Under the pieces are notes generated by a model, which worked only from the letters and a program-made list of their open reading frames with translations, ran no database searches and was not told where the DNA came from. This document shows, one piece after another, positions 38,214-45,566 of a stretch of 64,000 nt of DNA. The DNA lies in contig JAEUGX010000033.1 in the NCBI GenBank assembly GCA_016795545.1, positions 62,001 to 126,000 on the forward strand, given 5' to 3'. Positions within the stretch are counted from its first letter, which is position 1. Each line of letters opens with the position of its first letter. Origin of the DNA: Opitutaceae bacterium (GTDB taxonomy: Bacteria; Verrucomicrobiota; Verrucomicrobiia; Opitutales; Opitutaceae). The position numbers were made by a program, and so were the translations under genes.

Positions 38214-39419
38214 ATGGCCGCATCCACCCCGCGCACCGCCGCGCCGATCCGCATCCTGACCGCCGTGCCGGTGTGCGACGGGCACGACAGCGCCATCACC
38301 ACGATCAACCTGGAGCTGGCCCGCCACGGCATCGAGGTGATCTACCTCGGCTACCACCAGTCCGCCTCCGCCATCGCGCGCGCGGCGGTGCAGGAGGACG
38401 TCAACGTGGTCGGACTGTCGTCGTACAACGGCGGCCACATCGTCTTCTTCCGCGAGGTGGTCGCCCAGCTGCGGGCCCGCGGAGGCGGCGACATCCCCGT
38501 GTTCGGCGGGGGCGGCGGCACGATCACGCCGGCCGACGCCCGCGTGATGCGCCGGCAGGGCACCGACCGGATCTATTTCGCCGGCACGCCGCTGGCGACC
38601 ATGATGGCCGAGATCCGGCGCGACTACGCCCGCCTCCCCCGCGCCGGCGGCCCTGCTCGCGGGGATCACGCCCTGGCCCGGGCGATCACCCGGGCGGAGC
38701 ACCGCCTCCGCCGCCCCGCCCGCGCCGCGCCCGCCCGCGGCGGCGCGTTTGTCGTCGGCGTGGCCGGCCCCGGCGGCGCGGGAAAATCCACGTTGATCGA
38801 CGAGCTGACCTCGCGCTTCCTGCGCCGGTGTCCCGGCGGCCGAATCGCCCTCCTGGCAAACGACCCGTCCCACCCCGGCTCGGGCGGCGCCATCCTCGGC
38901 GACCGGGTGTCCGCCATCTACGCGCAGGACGACCGCGTCTTCTTCCGGTCTCTCGCCACCCGCGGCAGCCTGACCGGGCTGTCGGCCGCCGCCCCGGCGG
39001 CGATCGACCTCCTCCGGCGCAGCGGCCGGTTCGACCTGATCCTCGTCGAATCGGTCGGGGTCGGACAGGAGAGCGACCCGTTCGGCCTCTTCGGACGCGG
39101 CCCGCGCCTGGTCGACGCCACCCTGCTCGTGCTCGCGCCGCACTACGGCGGCCGGATCCAGCTGCAGAAGATCGCCCTGCTCAACGGCGCCGACCTCGTG
39201 GCCCTGAACAAGTGCGACCACGCGCAGGCCCACACCGCCCGGAGTGAGATCCAGGCTCGCCTCGACCAGAACGGCCGGGGCCAGGCGCTGCACGCGACCA
39301 CGGCCGCCCGCCCTTTCGATCCCGGAGTCGACGCCCTGTTCGCAGCCATCGCGCGGCGGGCAGACCTCCGGGCCGCGCCCGGCGGCGAGAAGCCCTGCCA
39401 GCTCGAAATCCGGGCCTGA
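38214..39419 (+). CDS. B12-binding domain fused to MeaB-type G-protein chaperone (N-terminal half of split IcmF)
   Basis: 401 residues. Residues 11-125 are a cobalamin-binding Rossmann domain: VCDGHDSAITTINLELARHG (His24 would be the lower cobalt ligand), LSSYNGGHIVFF and VFGGGGGTITPADA. Residues 178-390 are a MeaB/ArgK-type GTPase: VVGVAGPGGAGKSTLIDEL (Walker A), LANDPSHPGSGGAILGDR, ESVGVGQESD and LVALNKCD. In IcmF these two domains precede the mutase in one chain; here the mutase is the next gene, 24 bases on. GGAAGG-like GGAAGGTC lies before the ATG at 38214. The chaperone loads or repairs adenosylcobalamin with GTP. The match to IcmF (DGHDxxI rather than DxHxxG-A) is closer than to MCM. 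Confidence 0.88.
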   Translation: MAASTPRTAAPIRILTAVPVCDGHDSAITTINLELARHGIEVIYLGYHQSASAIARAAVQEDVNVVGLSSYNGGHIVFFREVVAQLRARGGGDIPVFGGGGGTITPADARVMRRQGTDRIYFAGTPLATMMAEIRRDYARLPRAGGPARGDHALARAITRAEHRLRRPARAAPARGGAFVVGVAGPGGAGKSTLIDELTSRFLRRCPGGRIALLANDPSHPGSGGAILGDRVSAIYAQDDRVFFRSLATRGSLTGLSAAAPAAIDLLRRSGRFDLILVESVGVGQESDPFGLFGRGPRLVDATLLVLAPHYGGRIQLQKIALLNGADLVALNKCDHAQAHTARSEIQARLDQNGRGQALHATTAARPFDPGVDALFAAIARRADLRAAPGGEKPCQLEIRA

Positions 39420-39443
39420 TCCGCCCGCCAACCCCTTCCCCGC

Positions 39444-41189
39444 ATGAGTTCCCTTGGCCAGATCGCCGACTCCGTCGACGCCTACAACGCCCACGTCGCC
39501 GCGGAGGTGACGCGGGCCCGCACCGACGCCGCCTACGGGGCCGAGCTGCGCGCGCGCTGGGACCGGATCCGGGCTTCGGTCGAGACCACCCGCTCGCCGA
39601 CCGGCACGCCGCTGCCGCGGCTCGCGCTGCCGCAGACGGACGAGCCCGGCGCCATCGCCGACTACCTGCTCGGCCAGGGCCTGCCCGGCGAGTTTCCCTA
39701 CGCCAACGCCGCGTACCGCGAGATGTACCTCGACCAGGAGTCCGCCGCCGGCGAGGAGCCGATGCGGCTGTTTGCGGGCCTCGGCCTGGCCGAGGACACC
39801 AACGCGCGGTTCAAGTACCTCAACCGCCACCAGAAAAGCCTGCGGCTCTCGACCGCCTTCGACGGCCCCACCCTGTACGGGCTCGACTCCGACCATGAAG
39901 GCGTGCTCGGCAAGGTCGGCGAAGGCGGCGTGGCCATCGACACCGTCGAGGACATGTTGCGCTTGTTCGACGGCTTCGACCTGACCCGTCCGGACGCCTC
40001 CGTGTCGATGACGATGAACGCCCCGGCCCCGGTGATCCTCGCCATGTTCGTCGCCGCGGCCAAACGCCGCTTCGGGCCGGACTGCGTCGCCCGCCTGCGC
40101 GGCACGATCCAGGCCGACATGCTCAAGGAGGTGCAGGCGCAGAACGAGGTGATCTTTCCCGTCGACGCCTCGCTCCGCTTCCTGTGCGACATGATCGAGT
40201 GGTGCGTGGACCATATGCCGCGCTGGTACCCGGTCTCCGTCTCGGGCTACCACATCGCCGAGGCCGGCGCCACGCCCGTGCAGCAGGCGGCCTTCACCCT
40301 CGCCAACGGCTTCACGTACGCGGACCTGCTCCGCCGCCGCGGCGCCGACGTGAACCGGTTCGGGCCGCGCCTCTCGTTCTTCCTCGATTGCGGGCTGGAC
40401 GTCGAATACCTCGTGCTCGGCCGCGTCTGCCGCCGCATCTGGGCGATCGGCCTGCGGGAGGTGTTCGGCGCCGGCGCCAAGGCGCAGATCCTGAAGCTGC
40501 ACACGCAGACCTCCGGCCGCTCGCTCATCGCGGCCGAGTTCCAGAACAACCTGACCCGGACCGCGGTCGAGCTGCTGCTGGCCTACCTGAACTACACGAA
40601 CTCGTGCCATTCCAACTCGGCCGACGAGCCCTTCACCACGCCGACGGAGCAGTACGCGCTGCTCGCCTCGCACAGCCAGTCGATCCTCCTCGAGGAGTCG
40701 GGCTTGTTCAAGCACACCATGAACCTCTTCGGCGGCTCGCCCGGCCTGCTGGCGCTCGAACGCCAGGTGGAACAGGCCGTGCTCGGCGTGTTTCGCGAGA
40801 TCGACACCCTGGGCGGCGTGATCGCCGCCATGGAACAGCGCTACCAGCGCAGCAAGATCCAGGAGGCCGGCCACCGCCTCGAGACCCAGATCTACTCGGG
40901 CGAACGCCCAGTCATCGGGCTCAACAAGTACGTCTCCGGCGAGCCGGTCCCCCGCGTCCCCCTGGCCCGCACTCCGCCCCGGAAACAGCGCCTGCAGGTG
41001 GAGCGCCTCCGGGCATTCAAGAAGCAACACGCGCGCAAGGCCTCCGCCGCGCTGCAAAGGCTCGAGCAGGTGACCCGCGACGGCGGCAATGTCTTCGCCG
41101 AGCTGATCCACACCGTCGAGGTCTGCTCCCTCGGCCAGATCACCGCCTGCCTTTCCGGCGTGGTCGGAAAATTCCGGCCCATGGTGTAG
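39444..41189 (+). CDS. Acyl-CoA mutase subunit, IcmF-like (mutase half of split IcmF)
   Basis: 581 residues, a TIM-barrel adenosylcobalamin mutase without its own B12 domain, which the preceding gene supplies. RLFAGLGLAEDTNARFKYL, RLSTAFDGPTLYGLDSDHEG, SVSMTMNAPAPVILAMF, DMLKEVQAQNEVIF, SVSGYHIAEAGA (catalytic His270) and LKLHTQTSGRSL follow IcmF order. The residue in place of the methylmalonyl-CoA-binding Arg207 is Gln233, as in isobutyryl-CoA mutase, so methylmalonyl-CoA is unlikely. The Tyr89 position lies in a six-residue longer loop (AAYREMYLDQES) and cannot be aligned for sure. Isobutyryl/n-butyryl-CoA or another branched acyl-CoA is the likely substrate. Expected operon partner: the chaperone gene 24 bases upstream. 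Confidence 0.88.
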   Translation: MSSLGQIADSVDAYNAHVAAEVTRARTDAAYGAELRARWDRIRASVETTRSPTGTPLPRLALPQTDEPGAIADYLLGQGLPGEFPYANAAYREMYLDQESAAGEEPMRLFAGLGLAEDTNARFKYLNRHQKSLRLSTAFDGPTLYGLDSDHEGVLGKVGEGGVAIDTVEDMLRLFDGFDLTRPDASVSMTMNAPAPVILAMFVAAAKRRFGPDCVARLRGTIQADMLKEVQAQNEVIFPVDASLRFLCDMIEWCVDHMPRWYPVSVSGYHIAEAGATPVQQAAFTLANGFTYADLLRRRGADVNRFGPRLSFFLDCGLDVEYLVLGRVCRRIWAIGLREVFGAGAKAQILKLHTQTSGRSLIAAEFQNNLTRTAVELLLAYLNYTNSCHSNSADEPFTTPTEQYALLASHSQSILLEESGLFKHTMNLFGGSPGLLALERQVEQAVLGVFREIDTLGGVIAAMEQRYQRSKIQEAGHRLETQIYSGERPVIGLNKYVSGEPVPRVPLARTPPRKQRLQVERLRAFKKQHARKASAALQRLEQVTRDGGNVFAELIHTVEVCSLGQITACLSGVVGKFRPMV

Positions 41190-41255
41190 CGCCCGAAGCC
41201 CCGGGACGGGACCCGCCGGGCGCGGCCATCCCGCACCCGGAGCGGACGGCGGCGA

Positions 41256-42386
41256 TTATTCCGCCAACGGCAGTTCCAGCCGCGCCCGCAACCCGACACC
41301 GTTCGGACCCGGCTCCAGGCTGAGCGAACCTTGGTGGAGCTGGGCGACGTTGCGCACGATGGCCAGCCCCAGGCCCAGGCCTTGCTGCTCGTGTCGGGCA
41401 CGGCCAAACTGGCGGAACGCTCCGATCGCCTCCTGTTCCGCCAGGGTCATGCCGGGGCCCTGATCGAGAACCTCCACCTGGTAGATTCCGTCAACCGTCG
41501 CCCCGGAAACCAGCACCGGCGTGCCCGCCGCGGAAAACTTGAACGCGTTCTCCGCCAGCTCCCGCACCGCCGCCCGCAGCCAGGTGGGGCTGATGCGCAC
41601 CGCCGCGGGCGCACACTCCAGCCGCAGGTCCGAGGCGCGGCCGGCCAGCTCGGCCGTGCCCAGCACCTCATCCTCCAGGCCCGAACCCGCCTCCATCGCC
41701 GCCGCGGGATCCTTCCAGCCCGACTCCCGGAACTGCTCGAGCTGGAAATGCTGCATCAGCTTCCTCGCCAGCGCCTGCTGGCGCCGCGCGCTGTCACGAA
41801 TCGAACGGGCAAGCTCGCGCAGCTCCTTGTGGGAAATCGTGCCGGCTTCCGATTCGAGCATCGCCGCGATGCCCAGGATTCCGTTCAGGGGAGTTAGCAG
41901 CTCATGCGCCCACGGCGCCGACATCTCCCGCCGGTATTCCTCCGTGTAATGCTGCAACCGCTGCGCCAGCGACTCCCGCTTGGCCATCACGCCGGCTATG
42001 CTGTCCAGCAGCTCGCGGTACTCGAAAGGTTTCGTCAGGTAGTCGTCCGCCCCCAGCACCATCCCCTTCCGCTGGTCGGCCCGGGCGGTTCGCGCCGTCA
42101 GGAAGATGAACGGAATATCGCTCAGTCCCGGCTGCTGCCGCAGCGCCTCGAGCACGCCAAACCCGTTCAAACGCGGCATCTCGATGTCGCACAAAATCAC
42201 ATCGGGCTTCTGCGCCGCCATCGCCAGACCCGCGAGACCGTCGGACGCCGACATCACCGTGTGGCCCGCCGTCTGCAACTGCATCTCGATCACCGTGCGC
42301 CAGCGCGCATCGTCTTCGATGACCAACACCTTCCAGGATTTCTCCTTGGGCGGCTGCGTCGGGGCTTTGGATGACGACTTGAACAT
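41256..42386 (-). CDS. Hybrid sensor: receiver domain plus histidine kinase
   Basis: 376 residues, cytoplasmic. Residues 17-135 are a receiver domain with EDD at 24-26, phosphoacceptor Asp67 (LCDIEMPRLNG) and Lys119 (LTKPF). A dimerisation helix follows, with His161 in WAHELLTPLNGIL. The ATPase domain has ENAFKFSAAG, DQGPGM and GLGLAIVRNVAQLHQG. No membrane segment or input domain precedes the receiver, so this is a REC-first kinase whose signal arrives by phosphotransfer. The ATG at 42386 begins MFKSSSKAPTQ. It runs toward the mutase gene and is not in an obvious operon. Confidence 0.85.
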   Translation of the reverse strand: MFKSSSKAPTQPPKEKSWKVLVIEDDARWRTVIEMQLQTAGHTVMSASDGLAGLAMAAQKPDVILCDIEMPRLNGFGVLEALRQQPGLSDIPFIFLTARTARADQRKGMVLGADDYLTKPFEYRELLDSIAGVMAKRESLAQRLQHYTEEYRREMSAPWAHELLTPLNGILGIAAMLESEAGTISHKELRELARSIRDSARRQQALARKLMQHFQLEQFRESGWKDPAAAMEAGSGLEDEVLGTAELAGRASDLRLECAPAAVRISPTWLRAAVRELAENAFKFSAAGTPVLVSGATVDGIYQVEVLDQGPGMTLAEQEAIGAFRQFGRARHEQQGLGLGLAIVRNVAQLHQGSLSLEPGPNGVGLRARLELPLAE

Positions 42387-42477
42387 GCGTGGATCGGGGC
42401 CGGACTTGCCCCGTAAACCCCTTACAGATAAACACCCCGGGCAATCAGTCCAGCTATTCCCTCAGGTGGAAGCGATT

Positions 42478-42521
42478 CCTGTCTTGTCAGCGGACACAGG
42501 TGCGGCAAAGCCGCAGACAGG
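42478..42521. other. Predicted three-way-junction RNA/DNA structure
   Basis: CCTGTC (42478-42483) pairs with GACAGG (42516-42521). Inside are TGTC-AGCG-GACA (42485-42496) and the perfect hairpin TGCGGC-AAA-GCCGCA (42501-42515). It sits in the gap between the S26-like gene and the REC-kinase gene, both on the minus strand, about 92 bases before the kinase start. There is no T-run, so it is not a classic terminator. Confidence 0.35.
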
Positions 42522-42619
42522 CAAAACCGCCGGAGCACATCAACGCATCCCGCCCTCCCCGGAGAACGGAACGCCGACTGTGGGGATGCCGCGCGCGGCG
42601 GTGCGGGGCCTCTCGCAAT

Positions 42620-43159
42620 TCACCCGCGACCGACACCGCGGTCGGCAGGCTTCGACGTCAGGCGGCGGGTGAGATCGGACCGAAACGCGGAATCCGCGGA
42701 GGCATACGCCTCGGTGATCACCCCGATGTAGTTTTCGGACGTGACCAACTCCGCGTCCTCCTGATCGTTGTTGATTCCCTGCACGATGAATCCGCCGCGG
42801 GTTTCGCCGACGACGCTGTGGGCCACCCGGCGGCCGTTGCGCTTGAGATAGACGACCGTCATGCCCTTCCTGATTGCTTCGAAATCGATCGCCGTCACGA
42901 CCACCGCGGTGTTGCTGGCGTAGAGCGGTTCCATCGAGCTGCCGACGCCCCAGAGGGCCTGCGCGCCGGGGACCGAAGCCGCGACCGCCTCGGCCTGCTT
43001 CAGCTGCTCGCCTTCCGCGACAAGGCGCGGGGACGGCGTGTGCCGGAGGATCGCCGCCAGCAAGCGCTCGGACTTGATGCCGGCCTCGGACACCTGCGCC
43101 GCGCCGACGATCAACAGGATCGCCAGGCTGAGACGGAAGCGACGAAGGCCGAGGTCCAT
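42620..43159 (-). CDS. S26/S24-like serine peptidase with signal sequence
   Basis: 179 residues. An N-terminal hydrophobic segment (residues 8-26, LSLAILLIVGAAQVSEA) targets it to the membrane or periplasm. GVGSSMEPLYASNTAVVV carries the Ser75-Met-x-Pro motif of signal peptidase I and LexA-type peptidases. The place of the general-base Lys is held by His114 (RRVAHSVVGE), as in the Ser-His S26B or SipW/ER type. KGMTVVYLKRNGR before it and FIVQGINNDQED after it match the family fold. It is shorter than LepB and lacks a second membrane helix. Target proteins are unknown. It might process exported or CTERM-tagged proteins; that is inference. Confidence 0.65.
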   Translation of the reverse strand: MDLGLRRFRLSLAILLIVGAAQVSEAGIKSERLLAAILRHTPSPRLVAEGEQLKQAEAVAASVPGAQALWGVGSSMEPLYASNTAVVVTAIDFEAIRKGMTVVYLKRNGRRVAHSVVGETRGGFIVQGINNDQEDAELVTSENYIGVITEAYASADSAFRSDLTRRLTSKPADRGVGRG

Positions 43160-43346
43160 GGCCCCAGTCTGCCCAAATCCGCTCCATCAGCCCATCGGGT
43201 GAGCTCGGTAATCCCGCCTCCGGTTTTCCGCTGGGGGGTTTACCCGGCGGCGGCTCGGGATATTCACACCCATGAGACAATTATATGGAAACAAAGGGGT
43301 TGCGATCTTCCGTTTCGGGCTCAAGACCAATTCAGGCGCATTCACC

Positions 43347-44891
43347 ATGACCCGAGTCCTCCACGCCGAAGACGACCCGAATATCGCCTCCCTTGTCGGA
43401 AGCTATTTCGAGCACTTCGCGCCGGACTGGGAACTGGAGAAGGTCGCCTCCGGCCAGGCGTGTCTCGACCGGATGGCAGAGGGCGGCATCGATCTCCTCC
43501 TGCTCGACCTGGTGCTGCCCGACGTCGACGGCTTGCAGGTCCTGAGCGAGCTGGCGCGGCGCAAGGACCGCACCCCGGTCGTGATGGCCAGCGGCCACGG
43601 CCAGACCGACCTGGCGGTCCGCGCGCTGCGCGCCGGCGCGGTAGACTGCGTCGACAAGACTTCGCCGCAGTTTCTCCAGATCGTCGAAATCCTCAAGCGG
43701 GTCCACGCCCGCCAGGTCGAGAAGCGCGCGCAGCCGTCGGTGCCGCCGTTCGCCCGCAAGAACCACCGCGTGCTCCTGGTCGAAGCCGCCGCGGCCACGA
43801 GCCAGGCCATCCTGGATTTCCTCCAGTCGCACGCCCCCGAGCTGGACCTGAGCCACGCCGCGTCGAGCGCCGAGTTCGACCGCTTCCTTGCGTCCGGGGC
43901 CCCTGCCGACGCCGTGATCCTCGGCCCGACGCCGGGTGAGACCAACCCGCTCGACACGCTGCGACGGCTCCGCTCCCACGCACCGGACTTGCCGGCGATC
44001 CTTCTCTCCGATCACGACGACGGCGCGTCCGCGGTCGCCGCCTTCAAGCTCGGCGCGCAGGACTACATCATCCAGAAGCCCGACTACCTCACCGAGGTCG
44101 CCTTTTCACTCAACAACAAGCTCCGCCAGGCGGATACCGAGCGCAGCAACGCCCAGCTGACCCGCGAGCTGGAGGCGCTCAATCGTTCGCTGGAAGCCCA
44201 GGTGCAGGCCCGCACCGCCGAGCTGCAGGCGCTCTCCATGCGCCTGCTGCGCGTCCAGGAGGAGGAGCGCCGGGCGATCGCCCGCGAGCTGCACGACCAC
44301 CTCGGCCAGCTGCTCACCGGCCTGAAGTTCCAGCTCGAGGCGGCCCGCCGCCAGGCGCCGGAGTCCCTGCAGGCCACCCTGACGGAATCGCTGGGCAGCA
44401 GCGACGAGATCCTCCGCTACCTGCGCGACATGACGCAGCAGCTGCGTCCCCGCGTGCTCGACGACCTCGGCCTGGCCCCGGCGCTCGAATGGCATGCCAG
44501 CCTCTTCCAGCGGCAGACCGGCATCGCCGTCGAGCTCGACGTCTCCCTACCCGCGGCCCGGCTGCCGGGCGAGCTCGAGACCACCGTTTTCCGCGTCGTG
44601 CAGGAGGCGCTCACCAATGTCGCCCGGCACGCCGGCGCCGCGACCACGGCCGTCACCATCACCACCGGCGGCGGCAACCTCATCGCGGAGATCACCGACC
44701 GCGGCCGCGGGTTCGACCCCGAGGCCGTGCAGCGCACCCGCGACTCCCTCGGCCTCACCGGACTCCGCGAGCGGGTGACGCTCGCCGGCGGACGTTTCGA
44801 GCTCTTTTCCCGCATCGGCCAGGGCACCCGGGTCCACGCCGAATTCCCCCTGCCCGCCGGGGCGCCGCCCAACGGAGTTTCCCAGCCATGA
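43347..44891 (+). CDS. Histidine kinase with two receiver domains, NarL-type
   Basis: 514 residues, no membrane helix. Receiver 1 (residues 1-120) has AEDD at 7-10, Asp54 (LLLDLVLPDVDG) and Lys104. Receiver 2 (residues 138-260) lacks the acceptor: the Asp position is Gly193 (AVILGPTPGE) and the acidic pocket is VEAAAA, so it is degenerate. A coiled coil (about 262-300) leads to the HisKA_3 helix ERRAIARELHDHLGQLLTG with His316, then an ATPase domain (VVQEALTNVARHAGA, DRGRGFDP, GLTGLRERV). The ATG at 43347 was chosen since it starts the receiver fold. Its stop overlaps the next regulator gene by 4 bases. It is probably its partner kinase. Confidence 0.85.
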   Translation: MTRVLHAEDDPNIASLVGSYFEHFAPDWELEKVASGQACLDRMAEGGIDLLLLDLVLPDVDGLQVLSELARRKDRTPVVMASGHGQTDLAVRALRAGAVDCVDKTSPQFLQIVEILKRVHARQVEKRAQPSVPPFARKNHRVLLVEAAAATSQAILDFLQSHAPELDLSHAASSAEFDRFLASGAPADAVILGPTPGETNPLDTLRRLRSHAPDLPAILLSDHDDGASAVAAFKLGAQDYIIQKPDYLTEVAFSLNNKLRQADTERSNAQLTRELEALNRSLEAQVQARTAELQALSMRLLRVQEEERRAIARELHDHLGQLLTGLKFQLEAARRQAPESLQATLTESLGSSDEILRYLRDMTQQLRPRVLDDLGLAPALEWHASLFQRQTGIAVELDVSLPAARLPGELETTVFRVVQEALTNVARHAGAATTAVTITTGGGNLIAEITDRGRGFDPEAVQRTRDSLGLTGLRERVTLAGGRFELFSRIGQGTRVHAEFPLPAGAPPNGVSQP

Positions 44892-45529
44892 ACACCGTCA
44901 TCCTCGCCGATGACCACGAAGTGGTGCGCCGGGGCGTCCGGAGCATCCTGGAGGCGGACGGCGCGTTCAAGGTGGTCGCGGAGGTCGCCGACGGGCTGAG
45001 CGCCGTCCAGGAAGTCGAGAAACGCAAGCCCACGCTGCTGTTCCTGGACCTCTCCATGCCCCGCCTGCACGGGCTCGAGGTGCTGCGACAGGTCCGCGCC
45101 TCCAGCCCGCAGACCAAGGTACTGGTGCTCTCGATGCATCACGACGAACCCTACGTCATCGAGGCGCTCCGGGCCGGCGCCATGGCCTACATCCTCAAGG
45201 GCTCCGAATCGACCGAGATCGCCCGGGCCGTCCAGGAGGTCGTCGCCGGCCGCCGCTACCTGAGCGCCCCGCTGTCCGAGCGCGCCATCGCCGCCCTCAC
45301 CAGCCGCACGCCCGACCAGAGCGACCCGCTCAACGCCCTGACCCCGCGCGAGCGCGAGGTGCTGCTGCTCGCTGCCGTCGGCCTGGGCACGGCGGAGATG
45401 GCGGAGAAGCTTTTCATCAGCCCGCGCACCGCCGAAACCCACCGCGCCAACCTGATGCAGAAGCTCGGCCTCCAATCCCAGACCGATCTTGTCCGCTTCG
45501 CCATCCGCCGCGGCCTCATCGAGGCCTGA
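44888..45529 (+). CDS. LuxR/NarL-family response regulator
   Basis: 213 residues. Receiver domain with ILADDHEVVRRGV, Asp54 in LLFLDLSMPRLHGL, and ILKGS carrying the Lys. A C-terminal LuxR-type helix-turn-helix has LTPREREVLLLAAVGLGTAE and the recognition helix FISPRTAETHRANLMQKLG. Phosphorylation would let it bind DNA as a dimer. It overlaps the two-receiver NarL-type kinase by 4 bases, which marks them as a pair. The target promoters are not seen in this window. Confidence 0.93.
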   Translation: MNTVILADDHEVVRRGVRSILEADGAFKVVAEVADGLSAVQEVEKRKPTLLFLDLSMPRLHGLEVLRQVRASSPQTKVLVLSMHHDEPYVIEALRAGAMAYILKGSESTEIARAVQEVVAGRRYLSAPLSERAIAALTSRTPDQSDPLNALTPREREVLLLAAVGLGTAEMAEKLFISPRTAETHRANLMQKLGLQSQTDLVRFAIRRGLIEA

Positions 45530-45566
45530 ACCGCTCTCCGCCCTCAACCCTCAACCAAACGCCCCC

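Noticed and set aside
38148..41111. A 987-codon open frame on the minus strand
   Set aside because: It is antisense to the split IcmF genes, rich in Arg, Gly, His and Val with no domain, and is a by-product of high GC at third positions.
39444..41189. Calling the mutase methylmalonyl-CoA mutase
   Set aside because: Gln233 replaces the substrate-binding Arg, the B12 domain is on another chain with a GTPase, and blocks follow IcmF order.
42478..42521. A c-di-GMP-I riboswitch
   Set aside because: Only GCAAAGCC is similar. The element is about half the needed size and lacks the tetraloop and receptor parts.
42389..43939. A 516-codon plus-strand frame across the S26-like gene and the kinase start
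   Set aside because: It changes character along its length, matches no family and conflicts with the two supported genes.
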